Source: Ficedula albicollis (Eukaryota; Chordata; Aves; Passeriformes; Muscicapidae). Taken from it: DNA of 64,000 nucleotides. The notes under the pieces were generated by a model, which was not told the origin of the DNA, ran no database searches, and worked only from the letters and a program-made list of their open reading frames with translations. The DNA is taken from contig NC_021677.1 of assembly GCF_000247815.1 (NCBI RefSeq), forward strand, positions 12,348,040-12,412,039. The letters run 5' to 3'. Numbering within the stretch: the stretch's first letter is position 1; each line of letters opens with the position of its first letter. The translations under genes were made by a program, and so were the position numbers. Below are positions 20,605 through 35,731 of this stretch, in pieces.

Positions 20605-23600
20605 AAAACAGGCATTATTTGTTCCTTGCACCCCTCCAACTTACAGTTCTTTCACCTCTTCTGGTGCATGTGGATGGAGGCTTTGACCTGAGCGATGGTG
20701 GCAGGCAGGATCAACTTCCCACTGCTTGGACTAAATCAGGGGGGAGATTTGGGAGCAGCGTGTAAGGTAACCCAGCAGGAGCAGTGCTGGAGATGCCCTA
20801 AGACTGAGGCTGGGCAGGAGCTGGAGCTGCAAAGAGGACAAAAATCAGTGTATAGTGGAAAAGGGCAGTGATGGGGCACATCAGGGGAGGAGGGATGAGA
20901 GCAGAATAGCAGTCACTGTGAAAGGCACAATGGATGAGGAAGCTGGAGCAGAGAGGAGAAGGCAGCAAGGACAAAAGTTCATCCTCCTTAATGATGACAG
21001 AGTTTTGGGGAACTGAACTAAAAGCTTTCCTCCTGAGGAAAGTCTCAGATCTGAAGAGCTCCACAGATCACTACAATGAGTTTCAGAGTCAGCTTCCAGA
21101 CTGGATGTGCAGGGGAAATGGCCATATTTTCTTACTGATAGAACAGGAGCAAAAATTAGATGCAGTAGAAGCCAAACATAATGTCCAAAGTATTTTCCTA
21201 CTTTGCAAAGCCAGAAGTTTAGAAGGTTTGTTTTGTAAGACAGCAACAGGCAACATGTGAAGTACTTCTAAGGAAACACCTGTGTTGTGTAAAACCAGTA
21301 ACAGACATGACATGGGTGGTAAACCAGACTTTTAGTGCTCTGCATAATATCATTAAGATTTTTAATAAAATTATTTAATTTAAAAATATCAGCCTACATG
21401 TGTTGAAACTGTGTTGGTATCCCACTACTGACAACAATTCTCTTTTAAAAGAAAAGGTTTTTACAACTTCCAATAAACCACATCTGGATTTTTAACTTCA
21501 TTGAAAGTTTTTAATGTGTTTTTATATCAGACTGTATTGTAATAGAATTGTTATTTATCTCCAGATTTATCTTATTCCTCCTTTCTGTACTATCTTGCAT
21601 TTATTAGGGTCTTTAATTACATTCCTCTACTAGCTGACCACTACAAAAATTGAAATCCTCACCACAAATCTGTAAAAATGTTTCCACTTGCATTGGGAGA
21701 CAAAAATAGAATAATTCCATGTCTTTTTGGACCGATGCCTAGCTGAAACTATGCAGGGTTTGACTGACAAGAGGATGTAGTCTTTGCTGAGAGCGCTTTC
21801 TTTAAGGTCCTTTTTAGTCTTCAGGAACATTTAAGTAGATGAATGAAGAGAGGATTTATGCTAGTTTCCCTTCATTTTTGTTAACTCTGCCTGCTTTTTT
21901 GTAACTTTTGTCTGCTGCAACAAAATCTTTTCAGCTCTTCAGGCTTGCTGAATATATAATCACAAGCTGGTAAGTAGTAACTTCAGAGAGTTTTGGGTTG
22001 AAATGGCACTCTATTCTTTTGTGTACAGCTGTGCTAGAGGAATAAAACCCCTTTGTGCAGATAAGGAAAAGCAGAATTATTTAAATTCTCAGTATTTGCC
22101 AGGGTTATAACTGTAAAGTGTAGTCTTTCAGTGGTGAATAAATACAGTTAACACATAGCTCAGCCTGCAAATGCAGTGGAGAGACTTTACTTGAGTAAGT
22201 TGGGAATTATTTTGCATTGGAGTGAGCTCTCCTCACAGTGCTGCACGTTATCCTGGGGAATGTGGATGGGAGCTGACAAAGCACAGCAGGTAATTGGCTG
22301 CTTCAGCTGGAAAAGCAGAAAAAGGAGATTTGTTGGTATATACAGAGAGAAAATGAGGACAAATGGTAATGGCTTGGTGGGTGATAATATCTGTCCATGG
22401 TCTTCTGAGGTGTCTGTGAGATCAAGTCCATACAGGCACTTTGCAAGGGCAGTGAGGGTGTTAAATGTGAGGTTTAAGCAGGCGAGCAACTTCTTCTGCC
22501 AGTGCATTTTGGGCTGGGACTTTCATACACTTTGAATGTAAGAAAGGAGGTGAATGTGTGTGTGATTCCTTCTGCTGTTCAGGGCTTGTGTTTCTGCAGC
22601 TCAGCATACATTTTTGTGCTGCTACTCTGTTTTGAGCCATACCTTCATTTCATGTGACCAGTCTTATCTGATGTCTGTGGAAAGGGAACACAGCTCAGCC
22701 TTTAGGAACTTTTTTCCTGTATTTTCAAACCTGGCATACGCTGAGGCAAATATTTCCTCTTGGAAAGGGAAAGCTATTACTGGGTTAGGTACTTTTTCTC
22801 AGTTGCACATGTGGCAGTTTCTACAGACAGACTGAAAAAAAGTTGTAATGGTATATCTGTGGTCTTTGTTTAAAGTGGTTTATGGCCAGGTAGGGAGGGG
22901 AAGTGTGTTGGCAGTGTAAAGAAAAATATGCCAGGTTTCTCCTAAAACAGGTTTCATGGAAATCTTTTTGTTACCTGCTTTTTCTCTCCTTCCTCTCTTT
23001 AACTAAATGAAGTGTGTGTTTTAAAAGCCAAGGCTGATAGATACTAGAATAACATAAAATCTGATTTAATTTTCATAATATTGAGTATAAACCCCCACCT
23101 ATCTGGGGTCTGATATTCCAGAAACCTATGCCTATGGGCAAATATGTATGATGGATCTCACTGGAGCTGATTGACACAGAAATATAATATTTGCTTCAAA
23201 AATATTTTCAGTTTTATGTTGCGGGATTCCAGTCCTTGGGCAGTTTGATTTTTATTTGTTTCCTGAAAATCTCACCAAGAACAATGTACACTGTGTTGGA
23301 TGTTGAAATTGTGCTGCATGAGTGGAAAGAGACAAGAATTGAATATTTTATGGGTTTGGTAGGTCTGTATGTAGGTAGAATATTTGGAAGACTGAAAAAT
23401 AGATTATGCATTTTTAGCATTTTACTATCTGTAACAAACAAGGCTTGTTTCCTCCCCTTTGGTAAAGAGGAAATCCAAGTATTTCTTTGCTTCTTTTATA
23501 TGCCCTTGTACTCTTTGAGGTGGCTTTAAATTTTCATCAGTGTCATATGAGGTAAAATGTGTATTAAAGCACTAAGGGTAATGGGGTTAAGACATGCACT

Positions 23601-26600
23601 GTCTAATAAAAGAAATTAGTATTTTTTGGCAGTCATCCTTTGGCCTGTGTGATTTTTTTCCAAAGGGCACTGACATTGCTCCTGGTTTCTTTGGGACTGC
23701 CATTCTGTGCTTGGACATGCTTTTTACCCACTGACCTTTTTTATTTATTTTCTTGAATGCCAAATACTTAATGTGTCATTTCTGGCAGAAAGTCCTGGTG
23801 ATCAAAGAGGAAACAAAACGGGCTTGAAGCAGGTTGCTGGAAAGGCACACTCAGGATGGCACAGCCATGGAAAGCTTTTTTTTTTTTCCTGCAGGAGCTG
23901 CCTACCAGTCCTCATACTGACTTAATGAACACAGGAGGAAGCACATATTTTCCTGGGCCTGGAAAGCAAATGTGTTCTCAGAGTGCAAGGTTTACTACCA
24001 GGATAATCAGCTAGAGTGGTGTGAGTGACTGCCTGCCAAATTTCTTTTGCCTCCTGTGTACCTGGCCCAATTAACTCCATTCTTCATTCTTCAGTCATCT
24101 CCCCAGGTTGCTACCTGGTCTTAATGGGCCATAAAATGCATGGCACTGGACCATGTGGAAAGGTTTTGGGGTGTAGGGGGTGTCTCAGCCCTTTGGAGGG
24201 GTCTCTGAGAGTGTCAGAGGCAGCAGTGTTGTCCAAAAGGGAATTCAGAGGATGTACCTGTGCCCTCTTCCTGATTCCTGGAAGAGTCTCTTTGGGTAAT
24301 GTAGGTCATGAGATGGAAGATGGATTAGTTTGGGAGAGCTGCACAGAGGAGCCAAAGGAGTAACTTCAGCTGAGCACAAAGGGAGGAACTTCAGCTGGGG
24401 TTAGATACTGTTCTCATCTCTCAAACAAGATTTCCTCTTTGCCTGCCTGCCTCCGTCCCAACTGGGGATTAACCACAACTTTTCCAACTGGGCTTGTGAA
24501 GAGACTGTGCTTAGTTACCATCCAGCAGCTCAGCTCTTTCCCTGCTATGGCCCCTGTGCTTCCTGGACCCCAGCCCTCCACCTGCAGAGGTCCATGGGGT
24601 GGGAGGTAGCAGGGAGCAGAGGGGCTGGTGAAAGACATTCATTACACAGACTTCAGATTCCAAAGACAAAGCCCAAGGCAGGCCTGAGCTTCTGCAGGGA
24701 GGAAAAGCACCTGGTGCTGTGATCCCAGCAAAAGGCAAGAGATCACAACTTTTGGGTAGGTTCATGCTTGGAAACATTTTAGCTTGTGACCTTTAAAAGA
24801 GATTAGAGCTAGCTATTAATTCATTTCCACCTCCAATGTTCATTTGAGTGGGTGCTCTATGTTATCTCTATATATACAGTATGCAAGTTGTATTTCATAG
24901 AAATTGTTCAGAGACAAGAAATGTATTTGATTGCCTATAACTATTCCTTGGGGTCTTCCATGGAGATGTGCTCAATCTCAGGGTATTATTGAGAGCCTCA
25001 GAATTGAAACTATTGGTTGAAACTGGAGTAGTCACACAGAGTGGGACTCTGCAAAAACTTAGGGCTAAGCTAAACTTCTCAGATCCTGCCTTCCTTTGCA
25101 TATTTCTGAGTATCCTTGAAATCCAGCTGCTCTCATGAAGACTGAGAAATGGAAAGTTGGATTTCTGACTCATACTTTTCTGGGGAAGTTGAGATATATT
25201 AGGATAATACACCTGCTCTGTGTCACTCTAAGTCATCTAGGAAATTTAGAATATTTTGCGAATTTAAACCTGCCCAGCTCTCCTGCCATACAGGAAAAAC
25301 CCGTGGAATCAAATTTACTTCAAGAACAGACTTATTTTTGTACCTTCATCCTCAGCTCAAGGGAAAAAAATCTTGTTTTGGTGGTGCTGAGCTCTGTCAC
25401 ATGGAGCTTCACATGAAACTTTCTGATACCAGAATTTCAACTTACCAAAATTGCAAGAATTCAGAGTTACTGAGAATTTATTTTTCAGATCTAACAGAGA
25501 CCAGGGAAAAGGCACTTCTAGAGAAACAATGCTGTTTTTATACTCTCACATCCCCAGACTCTGCACCCTGGCACAATCCCAGTGTAGTCAGTAGAGCCAC
25601 ATTAGTTTGTCTCTGGCTAGGAAAAGCCCTCATAATTTTAATTAAGTCATATCTACATGAAACAATAATAAAACCTGTGAACTTGTATCACACAAGTATG
25701 TCTGGAGAGGTATGAGATAAAAACCAGAGGTGCTGATGCCTGTCAGATTAATTTACTGACCTCTCCCTGCAACCCCAAACTCACTGACTTCTAGAATTGT
25801 TAGGGAATCCCAAAATGGTGGTGGATCACTGAGAGTTCTGATGCTTTTTGTGCTCTTGGTTAGGAAGGAGTTAAAATCACTTTTGGAAGTGGATTGAAAT
25901 ATTCAGAGTAAGAGTTTTCCAGAGGGGGCTGTGCTGACTGAGGGGGGACTTTGCACTTTCTGCTTAAATTGTGAAAGTTGTAACAAACCCACTGGCTCTG
26001 GGGGCTCCCAAGGAAAGGCTCACAACAAAGTAATTTGGTACTAGTTCAAGCATTCTCAAAAAGGTCCAGGTGGCTGAGAGCAATCCTGCATTGCCCACAC
26101 CAGGCTGTCCAGCTCAGGTCCATGGGGAGCAGCACCCAATGCTTGATTTGTCTGAGTGTTGGCTGGCACACAGATGTGCTGCCCTACTCAGGGCAGTGGA
26201 GCAGGGTGAGTGAAAATGTTTCATGCTGTAATTTCAGCAGAGCAAACATGAGAAAGAATAAAACTCAGACCATCTGGGCAGCACAGGCTGTGTCTCCCAT
26301 TTGGGGTTTGCTCACAAGAAGACAGTGCACCTGGTCTGAGAGGAATTCTGGCTCTGGCCAGTGTTTAAACCCCCATTTCTTTCCATAGCTATGCACCAGA
26401 TACACCATCTCTCACCAGCTCTGTGAGGATGCAATCTTCCTTCTCCAGGTTTTGCTGTGGGGCAGCAGCTGCCAAGGTCCTGGCGCTGCATTTCCAGGGC
26501 TAGACTCAGAGAGGCAAAAGCAGGAGTGCTGCACAAACCTTGGCAAAAGCTGATCATGCCTTGGCTAAAGTCTTTATTCCTCTGGCCTGCTGAAGGTCTG

Positions 26601-29600
26601 CTGAGGGAGCCAGAGAACCCATGCAGCTCTGCAGCCAGCTGTGGTGCATGGTGCAGGAGTTAGAACTCAGGCAGTATGGCTGTGTCTGTTGTCTTACTCT
26701 AAAATATGTCATCCCATGCTAATTATCCTTTTCACACATGTCAGGAGTGATGCATGATTATTAAATAAGGGTATTCCAGGTGTTGGCTGTGATGCTGTGT
26801 CAGTCAGATGGTGGCAGGGTGAAAGCTGTGCTCGCTGAGCCCTTACTGCAGCTGGAAACTGCACTGGGGTCATGCTGCAGCACCCTGAGCTGGTGACAAG
26901 GCACAAAACTTGCCTTCAAAAGGTGTCTTGGAAGCATCTCTGGAGAACAAAACATGTTGCAAGTAGTGCATTTCCAGCCAGCCAGGAGCTGCTTTAGTAA
27001 TAGCTTTTCTGTTAGCTAATTTCTGTCCTTAGGAGGAAGTGGCTTCCTTCCTCTCTTCATTTAATTCCTTTGCAGTGTTGACCTTCACCTGTGTGACTGG
27101 CTCCCTGGAATCCTCTCGGGAGGATCAGTGTCAGTTCTAATAAGCCAGCTGTCACTTTACACCAAACAGAAAGTAAGTGTTCCATTTGTTAAATGGGCCA
27201 GGAGAACCCAGAGGCTTTTTCTACCATCCTCATTTTTTTTTTTTCCAGGGGAAAGTGTTTTACTTTGACGTGCCTGAAAGTGCATAAAGCGGATTTGAAG
27301 CTGCAGATTTAAGTGTCTTGACTGAAGACTGCCATGGAAAGCTTTTCTTTATTTATCAGCTGTGCTGAAACAGGATCAGAATTACAGCACAGGGTCTGGG
27401 CACAATGAGTTTTCTTGTGTTTCCAGGCAGAAGATAAGGGATCCACCGTGCCAGGAACACACTGGGAATTTCTTTCCTTTAGAAAGCTGCACAGGAAGAC
27501 ACAGGAAAAGTGAGATTGTTACACTGAGCTCTTGGCTGCTGATGCAGGGTGCAACACTGCTTGTTGGGAGCTCTGCCATTGACTTGATTGTGAGCAGGAC
27601 AGCTTTTCTCTGTCCCAGCTGTTTGTTTATTGCTCCCTTCTAGTGCTTTTTGGTGCTGACAAGCACAGCCTGTGCCTCTCCACCAGCCTGCACAGGTGGG
27701 TTATATTTACACCACCAAGCATGGGAACTATTTGAGAGTGGAAGTGAAGGGGAGCGCTGTGTTTTTGTGCCTCTCACACAGTAGCTGGTGTCTGAATTGA
27801 GTAGCCTGTGGAGCACAGCTTTTAAACTGTGCTTGATAAGTGTGAAATCAGTGCATGCCACTGGCTGAGCACCACTGGAGAGCACCTTGGGACAGGAGAA
27901 GGAGGTGGCAGCTCCGGAGAGAGGAAGGCCATGGTTTTCTTCCTTGAGCCTGGAGGTTGTGTAAGTATGGCTGCTTGTGGGGATTGGGCTTGTGGTGGGG
28001 ATTTGTGAGGCTGAAAAGAGCGCTGTGTGTGCAGTCAGATGAAGATGATGGAGCATCACCCCTTGGCTCTGTGAAGCCTGTTCTCAGGAAAGGTGATGCC
28101 ACCCAACCTTTTGCTTGGAGGCACCTCCACAGCTTGGCAGCAGTGTCCCACAGGCTGTCCCCTCCCAGGAGCTCTTCCAACTTCTCCTGTCACTGCTGTT
28201 CCTTTGCCAGCAGAGGCTGAGGGCCAGCAAGCTGCTTAGAGCCTGTTACAGGAGTGCCCAAGCTGTACCCTGGAGATGATCCTTCCTCCCTCCTGGCTGC
28301 ACAAGTGGGGAGGGTAACTCACCTCTTCTTCCTCTGGGCATTTAATTTGTCCTTGTCTCATGATATGGCTGGAGGCTTAGGGCCAAAATCTTTCTTTGTT
28401 AGCATCCTAATTTATACTCTAAACTAGGAGTTTGCAGTAACTGAAATAGGTACCTGAGAATGATTTCAGGATATTTACATCTAGCTAAGCATCCAATACA
28501 CCATCCCTCAGCCTGAGTGAGCTTTGAAACTGTGTGTGTATGACAAATGTACATCTGTCTTCTCTGTGCCTTCCCACGTGGGGAAAGGCCTTAAAATTTT
28601 CAAATCTAGAACCCTGTGCTTGGCCCTGCTCTGCAATAAGCAAACTGCAAAGAGAGGGTTCTGGCTTTGCTTGTTCAGATTTTGTCTGGATTTTTCCTTG
28701 GATGTGTTCCTAAGGCTATGACTTGCAGAGAGTGGTGAATCTGGTATTTAATAGCATTTTTTTTTCCCCACCTTGGTTCACTTCAAACAACTACAAAAGG
28801 GGGCTGCCTAATCTTTAGACCTCCCCCCTCCCCAAAATTTCTGGCCATAACAATAGTGCAGCTTAAACAAAGTACCTGGTAGCCATCAGGCCACGCAGCT
28901 TTGAATAATTGACTTTCTCAACAACAGCTGAAGTTTGTGGCTTTTCAAGTGAGTGGAACTGGAGCCCACAGAATCATTGTCTGTTCAAGCCACTGCCCAG
29001 GTGGGAAGCGGTGCTGGGTAATGAGCCAAAACTTTTTATATTAAAAAAAAAAAAAGGATAGCTTAATTTTCAAGAGATCTAGGATTGAATTTATTTTAAA
29101 TAAAAGTGTGTGACTATACAAACTTGCATATGGAACCAACAACAGATAATCAGCCTGAAAAATGTGTAAGCAACAGATGTCTTTCAGCATGTGCTACTTG
29201 GATGCAAACCTAGAAAAACAAAATAGTTTCTTTTATGGTTAGATCTCATCGTGTAAGGAAAGTCAAGTTATTCATAGACTTGGTGTAGTTCCTTGGTGTA
29301 TAATTACAGTCGGAAAATAGGCAACACCCAATTCAAAATATAGTTTACACCTTTTATCTTTGATAGAACTTGGTCCATGTCACTAGCTGTGGATGTGAGA
29401 ACACTTGCTATTTAGCAAAGTGAAATGTTTCTTGTGTAGGTACAGGGCTCTGAAGCCACTGAATTCACTATACTCTGAGAGCACTGAAACTGAGGCACTG
29501 AACACTTGTTGATGTTTAATCAGATTGTGATTTATGGACTCAGAGCTCCTTCTGAACTTTATATTGCTTAGAGCCTAAGTGACAGTTTCTATCCCAGAAC

Positions 29601-32600
29601 AAGAAGCCCATTTTGATGTGACACAGCACATTTTTCACACAGTGAGCCTATCTATTGCAGAACGTTGCCCTGTTCCAGATGTAGGGTTTTACTATTTGTA
29701 GTCTGCATTCATGAATTAATAAAAATTTAGGCGTTCTGTGATTTAGATATGGGTTTAAGGCTGTATAATCTTGGACATTAAAAAAAAGACATTGGAGGAG
29801 CAGATTTAAAACATCAGCATCCTCAAATTGTCTCACTTAAAATGTTCTCATTGTTTTTTGGCTGGAACACCACTCATCATTTACATTAGCTTTTCTCCAA
29901 GCCAGTTGTGAGAAAGCTTTCCTGGCCAGAAAACTCCTTTCTCTGTTCCATATGTTAAGGATTAACTGGCTTAATAACTTTAGGACTGCATTTCCCTGTT
30001 CCTAACTGTGTTCCTCAAAAAAGTGCTGTAGGTAGGAATCCACAGCAATCACTGAGTGTGATGGTCCTGAGAGCCCTGCTGAAGAGGCACCACCTGTGCT
30101 AAAGAGTAGAGCTCTTGGGAAATGAGATACTACAAGAAAAGAAACAAAACCAAGCCCCAACTGGCTGGACAGTCAACATTGGGTGATTTGGTGAGGAAAT
30201 CTAAATCACCGCTTTTTAAATTCAGTGTAAATTTGAAATTAGTCATATGTTTGAAGCTGGGATAAATCTTAAATATGCTTCCAGGTAAAGTGTCCTCCAA
30301 GCTTTCATTGCTATTTTTTTTTCTCCTCTACAAATGGAGAGGCAATTAACAGCCTCTGAAATGCAGGATTTGGAGAGAAAATTGTGATTATGTACTATGT
30401 GTGCAAACCTGGCTCTGCATTTATGAGCTGCAACTGAGCTTGTAATGAATGGCTCTTATCATAACTAGGCATGAATATTTTCATTGATTCCCACTTAGCA
30501 GTTGGTTTTCTATGCTTTGGGAGGTGAGTGACTTGTTAATTATTTTTTTTTTCCTGCTCAACTAGAAATAGGTGTGCATGTTAGCTGGGTTTATTTTTAG
30601 GGGGGAATGGAGTATGTAAAAAGAAGCTTGGCTCAAAATTACTATGTGAGTGGAAAATGTGTTCCCAAGTGTGTGTTAGGATTAATACAGCCAACACCTG
30701 TGAGAGTCTGTTTCAGTGAAACAGCAGATGCTGTAAATTCCCTAGTAAATAATTTTAAGCTAGTATTCTTCTGAGTGTATAAATCTGTCCCCTCCACCCC
30801 TTTCTTCTTTTAAGCGCCCCTAGATCTGCTTTTCTTTTCTGTCTCTAAAATGACCCCCAAGCTCTCACCGGGTGCTGGTCCAAAGAAGAGTACAACTTCC
30901 CATTAAGACCTTTGGAATGGCTGTGTGCAGCAGAGATTATCTGCTGTTGGATCTGTTAATCTCCAGCAAAAGCTGTGATTTATACAATTATTTTCACAAT
31001 AACCTGCAGGACCAGCGCCTGTTGCAGAAGGGTCAATGATGAAAGAGGCTTGGGTGCTGCACACAGATCCAAAATGATGTAACAGTAAATTGGAGTGCTG
31101 GTGAGTGTCCTGTTGGCTTGAAAGGTGGCAATGTGACAAAAATAGTCATTGTCTCAGTCTGGGTGTAATGGAGAGGGTTTTGTGCAGATGTGACAGCAGA
31201 GAGAGGAAATGTTGTAAGTTACCAGGACTATTATGAAGTCTTTTGCTCACCTGTTAGTGTTGCTAACAAAGTACAAAAGTGGCAGGACAGTTTGGTCACA
31301 GTTATGAATGTGCCCCTGCTGCATTTTTTTAACAAAAATTGGACAAATACAAAAAATAGGACAGAGATGTTGCATCTCTTTCAGTTTGATAATTTAAATT
31401 ACTAATGTTTCTGAATCCTCTATGCTCCCATCATGGTGATGAGTGGAAGTCAAACCATCAGCTTAATTTTAATGCTGGTTTGAGCATAATCAAGGTGAGG
31501 TTTGATGAAGACTGGCAGAAATGTTTTGGTTGCAGCACAGGTCCTTGTCCAAACTAAAATCAAGGGTGGAAGGCTGCTCTTTGGTGCTAGGGGCTGTGTT
31601 CTCTTATTGCACTAATAGGTGAGAGAGGAATTTAATTTCTTTATGAAGTAGCTTCATTCAATTGTCTATAGGGAGCTATTTTATAGAAAAAAAAGAGCAA
31701 AAGCCTTGTTCTAGAGGTGAAAGGAACAGTGGGACTTCAGAATCCTATAAATTGCTTTCTAAAAGTGATCCTTCTCATAAACTGCAGGAGGTGAACACTA
31801 TTCTTGTCTCTTTTGAATTATAACTTTTGTTGATGTGCAGGTGCCTGCTGTGCAGTGCTCAAGAGCAGTGCCAGAGCTCATGGACCAGTGCTCTGCTCCA
31901 TCTCCCACTACAACCCCACAGAAAAATGACCTGGTGGCAAGATGTGATCCAGATCATGTCATTGGATTCAAGAATGTTCTTTTCTTTGCCGTGGTTCCTT
32001 GGTGTTTTCCATGGATAAACGTGCCACCTAAATGAGGTGCGCATTTTCCTAGGGTGAGGTTACTCCACAAGCACCTGGTGGCAGATTGGGAGCTATTTCT
32101 ATGCAGAAGCTGGAGATCATGCCTCAAGGGCAGACAGAAGAATAGTTTGAGATTTAATCAGGTTTCCTATACCTTGAGTTCTTCTTTATGGTTTCTGCCT
32201 TTATGATCCTAATTGACAGCTCTTACATTTAACAGCTCAAGATAATTTTGGCTTTTCTCTTGGATCTTGCATTTTTTTGGACCCAGATAGGCAGTCTCAT
32301 TATATATTTCTATTTTCAGCAGAATTTTACTTGTCATTCTCAAAACCTGAGCACAACAATCTACATCACAAAATTATAGTCAATAAAACTTATTATAAAC
32401 CAAGCTCAAAATTTTGTATAGTATTGTGAATCTCTACACTGCTTTGTCAAAGGCAGACTACAGCTTAATGGGTTTTCAAAATTGAAAAATTAAATTATTC
32501 AGATATTTCTATGGAAAACAAGTGAGACACTTCTTATCACATGAATAAATTGCTCCTTTAAAAAATTGTTTTGCACCATTATGGCTTCAAGTACCATTTA

Positions 32601-35503
32601 TGTAGTCTACTAATGAGAGGCCTCTGTAGCAGCTAACACACCAGGTATGGAATAGGCTCAAAATTCCCAATTCCTTTGAAAAGTGAATGCAGTGTGTCAG
32701 AAAGGAGAGGAGAAGGGGAAGAGAGTCAGGAACTAGAACTCTTTAATAATAATAATATTAACAACAGTGAACTCGCCTGGGGAGAAAATTTCTATGAAAG
32801 GATAATACATAAAGAGTTTTTCACACTGCCCCAAGGTTTTTTGTTAAAAGTCAGTTCATGATTCATAAGGATTTTTTCAATTTAAAATACTTTTTTTTTT
32901 TTTTTTTCCTTTGCAGCCTAGGTACCTCCAAAATAAATTGAAGGAATGGGTGCAGGGGTAATTGGCTTGAAGAAAAGGAGGTGGGGAAGCAAAAACGGAA
33001 TAATATTGCCAAAGAGGGAGTTGCTTGGAGGAGGCAACTGGCTCATCATGGTGTTTTACAAGTATTATTTGAACTTTCAGGGATGTACTAGCTCAATTGC
33101 TTTATTAGTTGTTGCATATGCTAAATATAACTCTAGATTCTGGAGAAATAATGAAGTGCAAGTTTATGTGCCAAATCAATACATTCATTACTTGTTACGG
33201 ATTTGATTCCATAAACAAAGTGCCCATGGCTGGAGATGAGATCATATCTGAAATACCAGACAAACTCTGTCATGGCTCCAGGTCTCTGCAAAGCAATGCC
33301 TGACTCTGCAGTGCCTGCCTCCCTTTGACCTGCCTGATGGCTGGTATTTCTGAAAAGAATATTTCAAGTTTGTGGATGTTCTTATTTTATTTTTTTTTTT
33401 TAGCTTTCCTTCCCAGAAAGCCAAAGGCCCCAGGCCAGGGTCTTCATGGAGGGGAGACCTGTAGTTTAGCTGGCTCAACCTCTGATTTATTGAGGCTGGG
33501 CTGAATTACAGTTTCCAGTAAAAAAACAAAAAAAGTACATTTGTGTCGAAGACTTTTTATTTTTATTTTGATTGCTGTGGAGTTTAACTGCCTCAAACTG
33601 GGCCCAGCCTTTGTTCTGTCTCGCAGTGAAGTAACTCTGGCATTTATGACAGCCTGCAATTACTGTACAAGCTATCATTTTTCCATTTCACAAGTTAGCA
33701 TTTCTCCATGCTTGCAGCATTATCTCAGATGCCACAGTTATGTGCATCCTCAGGAGGAGGAAATGGCTGTGGCACATCACGTACTGTGGTGTAGCCAGGG
33801 TAGGAAAGGGTATTTTGGGGCTTTCTGTGATAAGTGCTCTTGTGGAGCCAGGTTTTCATGATGAGACAAGTTAGTTCCCAGCACATGCTGTAATGCGTTT
33901 TCCTAGGAAGATTTGAGGCTATTAATTCTCAAGTGATTTAACCATATATCTAGGAAAGGTAAATACGAGGTATATTGTAACAAAAGCAAACTGGTGAATG
34001 CCCAAAGTCTCGTTTAGCCGTAGGCACACTTGATAACACAGTCCAGGAGACAAAAAGTGTTTCTAAGTAGGCAATGGTCTCAGCCATTTTAAAACCAATG
34101 TGTAAGGAGACCACTTCCTACTGGAACTGTTAAAAGATCAGATTGGCTGTGGCAGACCTGGAGAAACTGTGCTGTGCTTGATTTGTTTGTGCTGATTTGC
34201 TCTTTGGCTTCCTGGAATTTTTAGGGTTCAAGCTCAAATATGTGGTACCTATAAGCAAAGCAAGGATAAATCCCTACCTTGCCTTTTTGTCAGGGGTTTG
34301 CTATTTATTTTTTTCAGGCAATATGCAGTCTGCATATGACACAGAGCACGTGGGAAGGCAGGGATTTCATCATTGATCTCAGATGAGCTGGGTTCCTGAT
34401 GGCTTCAGTGCTCTGGAAACTGAGGGATATTTGCAGATGGATTTGGATTTATAAGATCTGCTGCAAAAATAGATGCAATTTTAACAAAACCTTTCACAAG
34501 AGGCATATAAATTCTTCTGCCTTTTACCAGTGTATTAACTAGGGATGTTGAAAACTTATGTCAATCTCTCCTTTGCCAGGAGCTGTGGGGGAGAACTATG
34601 TTAGAGCCTTCAAGTATGAGAGCTTTCTATTCTTGTAGGGTTAATCTGTCAAGTTCATTTTTTAATGAGTAGCTTCTACAAGTATGTAGATTAATTGTTT
34701 ATTATACAAGATCACTGTTAGTTTATTTTTCATTAATGCTGACATAGAAGTAAGTGTAACTGTGTTCAAATGCTTTGACAGTTCGATGTACTATAGGATG
34801 GCCAAATACTTCAGTTTTTCTTTTTGCACTTTCATGACTTTGAGACAGCTGGTAAATGCTTCATTCTGCATATAGGGCAGAATCAGCTGTGTTTATTGTT
34901 GAACAATATAGTGTTGATTTGGTGAAGAAGAGATTAAAAGAAAACAGGGAAATACAATCCTAAAGCTGGGCTGACATCATTCTTTGGCAGCATGTTTAAT
35001 ATAGGAAGTCTTGTCTCCTCTTCAAAGTTCTTTGGAGCTAAGCACAGGCTTGTCTTGTGATCAGCCTGTCTGTCCTGGTCTGTTCCATGGCTTTGCTCTC
35101 ATCTGGTGGAGGGGAGGCTGCAACCCCTTCCTGCTGCAGCATCACTGCCTAAGCCCTTCTCTCCCAAAGACCACACACAGAGTTTCATGTGGCTTCTGCT
35201 GTAATAAATCACATAAAGCAGCCACTCATACAGGGCTTGTAAAAGCTGACTTTGAGTTTTGTCTTAGTGGTGGTCTGAACAGTGCTGGTGTTCTGTGCAC
35301 CTGTCAGGTATTAATAGGAGAAAAACAGGATACAATTTAAAACTTAAACTTTAAATGTTGTCCATTCAAGCATTGCCATGGTAGCTTCTTAACACATATA
35401 TAAAAATACAATTCATGGCCATTTAGAGAAATTAATCACAAAATGATGACAAGTCTGGTGGAAATGTGAGTAAAAATAGATTCAGTTCTGTGGATGTGGA
35501 CAA
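20605..35503. other. Intergenic sequence, no recognised gene
   Basis: About 15 kb scanned without finding a convincing exon, RNA gene or diagnosable transposon. GC-richer patches at roughly 24.0-24.8, 26.0-26.7 and 27.9-28.3 kb carry most of the longer ORFs, but these overlap on opposite strands and lack motifs. T runs occur at about 27231-27243, 32891-32908 and 33387-33402. Confidence 0.5.
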
Positions 35504-35731
35504 CAGAGCTGGTGAATGGTTGGAGTACAAGTCCTGTGAGGAATGGCTGAGGGAGCTGGAGAAGAGGAGGCTCAGGGAGTCCTGATTGCTCTCACAACCA
35601 CCTGAGAAGAGATGTGGGGTTGGCCTCATCCCTCAGGCATCTAATGACAGGATGGGGTGAAGTGGCCTTGGGCTGCAGCAGGAGGGGTTCAAGCTGGACA
35701 TTAGGAGAATTTCTTCACTGAAATGGCATTT
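35504..35731 (+). mobile_element. CR1 LINE 3' region, left part (interrupted by an LTR)
   Basis: Matches the 3' region of avian CR1 as remembered: an AGAGCTGGTGAATGG block, a GAAGAGGAGGCTCAGGG block, a 'tgctctc' block, and TTCTTCACTGAAA just before the LTR. It is 5'-truncated, as usual for CR1. The remainder resumes at 36615. Confidence 0.85.

Noticed and set aside
19397..20686. Long ORFs of 324-429 codons over the TTCTC array
   Set aside because: Pure pentanucleotide translation on both strands with short random ends.
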